A stretch of DNA of 64,000 nucleotides from Prorocentrum cordatum (taxonomy: Eukaryota > Sar > Dinophyceae > Prorocentrales > Prorocentraceae). The notes beneath the pieces are model-generated. The model ran no database searches and had not been told where the DNA came from. It saw only the letters and a list, made by a program, of their open reading frames with translations. The translations under genes were made by a program, and so were the position numbers. The DNA lies in the NCBI GenBank assembly GCA_963575745.1, contig CAUYUJ010014002.1, positions 701,290-765,289 on the forward strand, written 5' to 3'. Shown piece by piece: positions 62,160 through 64,000 of the stretch (position 1 is its first letter; every line of letters begins with the position of its first letter).

Positions 62160-63735
62160 AGCAGAAGGGCCTGAGGCCTCTTGGGGCGTCTTGGGGGTCT
62201 CTTGGCGGTCCCGGCGGCCCCGTGTGGCGTACCTATTGGGTGCCTCTGGGGGGCCTCTTGGGGCCTCTTGGGGGCCGCTTGAGGGCCTCTTGGGGGCGTA
62301 TTGGGGGCCTATTGGGGCCTTTTGGGCGCCTTTGGAAGCCATCTTGGGGCCTGTTGGGGGCCTCGGAGGCCTTCTTGGGACAATCTTGGAGGACATCGAT
62401 CAAAGAGGTGGGCCCTGCGTAATTAGTTCCCCCCTCTTGAGCCCCACAACTCGCCTCTTGGTTCTTGGGTGGGTCTTTCTTGGGGCGCTATTGGGGCATT
62501 CGCGGGCCTCTCGTGGGGCCCTCTTGGGCCATCTTGGAATCATCTTGAGGCCTCGGGGGCCCGTCGGAAGCGAAGGGGCGATAAGGCCAGCGCCTCGGGC
62601 ATTCCACGTTCGAGGGGGTGGGCAACGTAACGAATTTCCCCCCCTTGAGCGGGAGCTAACCTACTCACGCTCCCAGAGGCGGTAGAACGCTGAATCCGCC
62701 GAAGCACCCATCTCACCTCACTCATTGATATTTGTTTGGTCATGGAATTGTTTGGGCATCTTGGGGGCCTCCTTGGGAGTCTCCGTGGCCACTTGCGCCC
62801 ATCTTGGGGCCATCATCATGGGGCTTTTTGAAGGCATCTTGGAGGCCATATTGAGCCAACTTGCGCCAAATTGCGCTATCATGGAGGCCATTTGATAGCA
62901 TTTGGGGCAATCGTGGAACCCTCTTGGGCCAAAAGCGACAAGCTAATATTTCAATGTCCTCTGTTGATATGGGAGGGGGGGGGGGCTAATTTAGCGCTGC
63001 CTGTTCGGGGCGCTCTTGGATCGCTCTTCGACGCCCTTGGGGCCGTATTGGGGCATTATTGGGCCTCTCTTGGGGCTTCTGGGGCCATTTGGGAGCCATC
63101 TTGAGGCCTCGGGGGGCCATCGGAGCCGAAAGGGCGAGAATGCCAAAGTTATTTAATCGCTTCGCTCATTCCGCCAGCCCGTCTTGTAGCATCGCTGGCG
63201 CTTGCCTGCGCCCGCGTGGGCATTTTGGGAGCCTCCTGGGGCCTCTTGGGGGCATCTGGGGGTGGTCTGGGTGGCCTCCTGGGGGCCTCCTGGGGGCCGC
63301 TTGGGGGCCGCTTGGGGGCCTCGTGAGGCTCTCTCGGGGGCTCTTGGGAGCCTCTTGGGGCTACTTGGGGCTTCTAGGGGCCTCTTGGGGGCGTGTTTGG
63401 GCATCGGCAGCGAAAGGGCGAGAATGCCAAAGTTATTGATTTTCTGTTGGTTTTTGAAAGATGTTGGCCTCTTGGGGGCCTCCTTGGGAGGCTCCGGCGC
63501 CTCTTGGATCCGTCTTGGAGTGTTCTTGGGGCCTCCTGGAGCACATCGGCAGCCATCTTGAGCGATCCTGGAGTATTTCGGGCCATATAGGAGGGAGTCT
63601 TGGGTTTTCGGAGGCCCTTTTGGAGCCATCTTGGGCCATCGTGGGCGCTCCAGCCCCTCGCGGCCCCCCCGTCCGGGTCCAGGGCGAGGGGGTAGGGGAA
63701 GGAGAGGGTTGGAAGAGGAACCGTTCTAAATAAAC
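62160..63735 (+). repeat. TTGGGG-type degenerate arrays
   Basis: Two or three array blocks separated by modules ATCGATCAAAG and AGCGAAAGGGCGAGAA (two copies, 63125 and 63408, each followed by TGCCAAAGTTATT). Part of copy IV. Confidence 0.8.
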
Positions 63736-63748
63736 CATATCCGCTCTA

Positions 63749-64000
63749 AAGGGCTGGTGGGATTTCTGGTGGATCGTGGCCTTTAGGGCGCGGGCCTATC
63801 ACATGTTACAGTTGTGGGCCCCCAACCATGCATTGTGAATCGCTGCCCTGAGGGCGCGGTCCCATGGCATTATAGGATGGGGCGTCGGCTCGCAGGTGGC
63901 CGGCGGTCGCCATTCCACGCCGCAGTTACGACATCCACGATTGTTCTCAGCCTGGCAGCGCCGCAGAGGGGCCGGAGGAGTTGCACCTAGTCTCCATGAG
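63749..64000. other. No gene recognised at the right edge
   Basis: Begins with GATCGTGGCCTTTAGGGCGC-like motifs shared with 55010-55330; otherwise unassigned and cut by the window end. Confidence 0.35.

Larger units (their letters stand above)
55343..63748 (+). mobile_element. Giant TTGGGG-array intron-type element, copy IV (composite)
   Basis: Left end TTCTCGACGATTCGCGCATC then CCCGCCAGCCCGTCC (55343-55378) and the GGGAAGTGTAGGAACAAAGA segment match copy III. The right end at 63738-63748 is CTAAAG|GGCTGGTGGGAT. The (GGA)n tract is split: part at 55467-55532, part at 62055-62155, with a 6.3-kb satellite between. Internal modules are at 62395, 62568, 63125 and 63408, and a second left end at about 63155 shows nesting. 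No flanking exons were recognised. Confidence 0.5.

Overview
The window looks like nuclear DNA of a dinoflagellate. The evidence is: (i) copies of the dinoflagellate spliced leader (SL) sit in the genomic DNA, a one-mismatch 22-nt copy at 28741-28762 (+) and a 20-nt exact match at 935-954 (-), with decayed SL-like tracts just upstream of three other genes; (ii) the DNA is GC-rich and dominated by micro-, mini- and satellite repeats; (iii) there is a decayed Ty1/copia element of dinoflagellate style; (iv) some introns carry terminal inverted repeats, like the introners described from dinoflagellates; (v) there is a TTTAGGG-type telomeric tract at the left edge. No tRNA, rRNA or CRISPR array was recognised.

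Layout. 0-1 kb: a minus-strand SL-tagged fragment encoding a RanBP2-type zinc finger and coiled coil, ending at telomere-like repeats. 1.14-10.18 kb: a nearly full-length copia retrotransposon with LTRs, primer-binding site and polypurine tract; gag, protease, integrase and RT-RNase H are all recognisable but broken by frameshifts and one nonsense codon, and a segment with an SPPC motif lies between protease and integrase. 10.2-16.2 kb: CA-rich repeats, an approximately 1-kb duplicated block, a TA-flanked MITE and a (TCC)n tract. 16.2-20.2 kb: the best gene, a hybrid sensor histidine kinase with six PAS domains, HisKA, HATPase and receiver, split by one palindromic 196-nt intron. 20.5-21.4 kb: a possible two-exon coiled-coil gene. 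22.8-24.1 kb: a decayed LINE reverse transcriptase (minus). 24.4-28.6 kb: several fold-back/MITE-like elements and a roughly 100-bp satellite. 28.7-30.5 kb: an SL-tagged LINE ORF1 fragment. 30.5-32.3 kb: an AT-rich island with a 181-bp satellite. 32.7-34.5 kb: minisatellites invaded by two MITEs.

34.5-64 kb: three low-expression-style genes of unknown or tentative function (A at 36.75-38.8, B at 41.5-44.2, D at 50.6-54.4 kb). Their introns are filled with degenerate TTGGGG-type arrays and bounded by short inverted repeats. Two of these introns, in unrelated genes, share the same 12-bp termini and splice so that the same six codons are left in both mRNAs. A second intron-type family has fixed internal modules, and one copy (55.3-63.7 kb) appears to have swallowed a 6.3-kb satellite whose every unit holds a GC palindrome. 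A recent 3-kb tandem duplication (43.9-50.0 kb) copied the 3' end of gene B; a 28-bp indel between the copies removes the stop codon in the upstream copy.

Taken together the window is mostly repeat, with genes that appear to have passed through SL-bearing mRNA intermediates and then gained mobile introns. Splice sites and starts are predicted by eye from frame consistency and conserved ends; none is supported by transcript data here.
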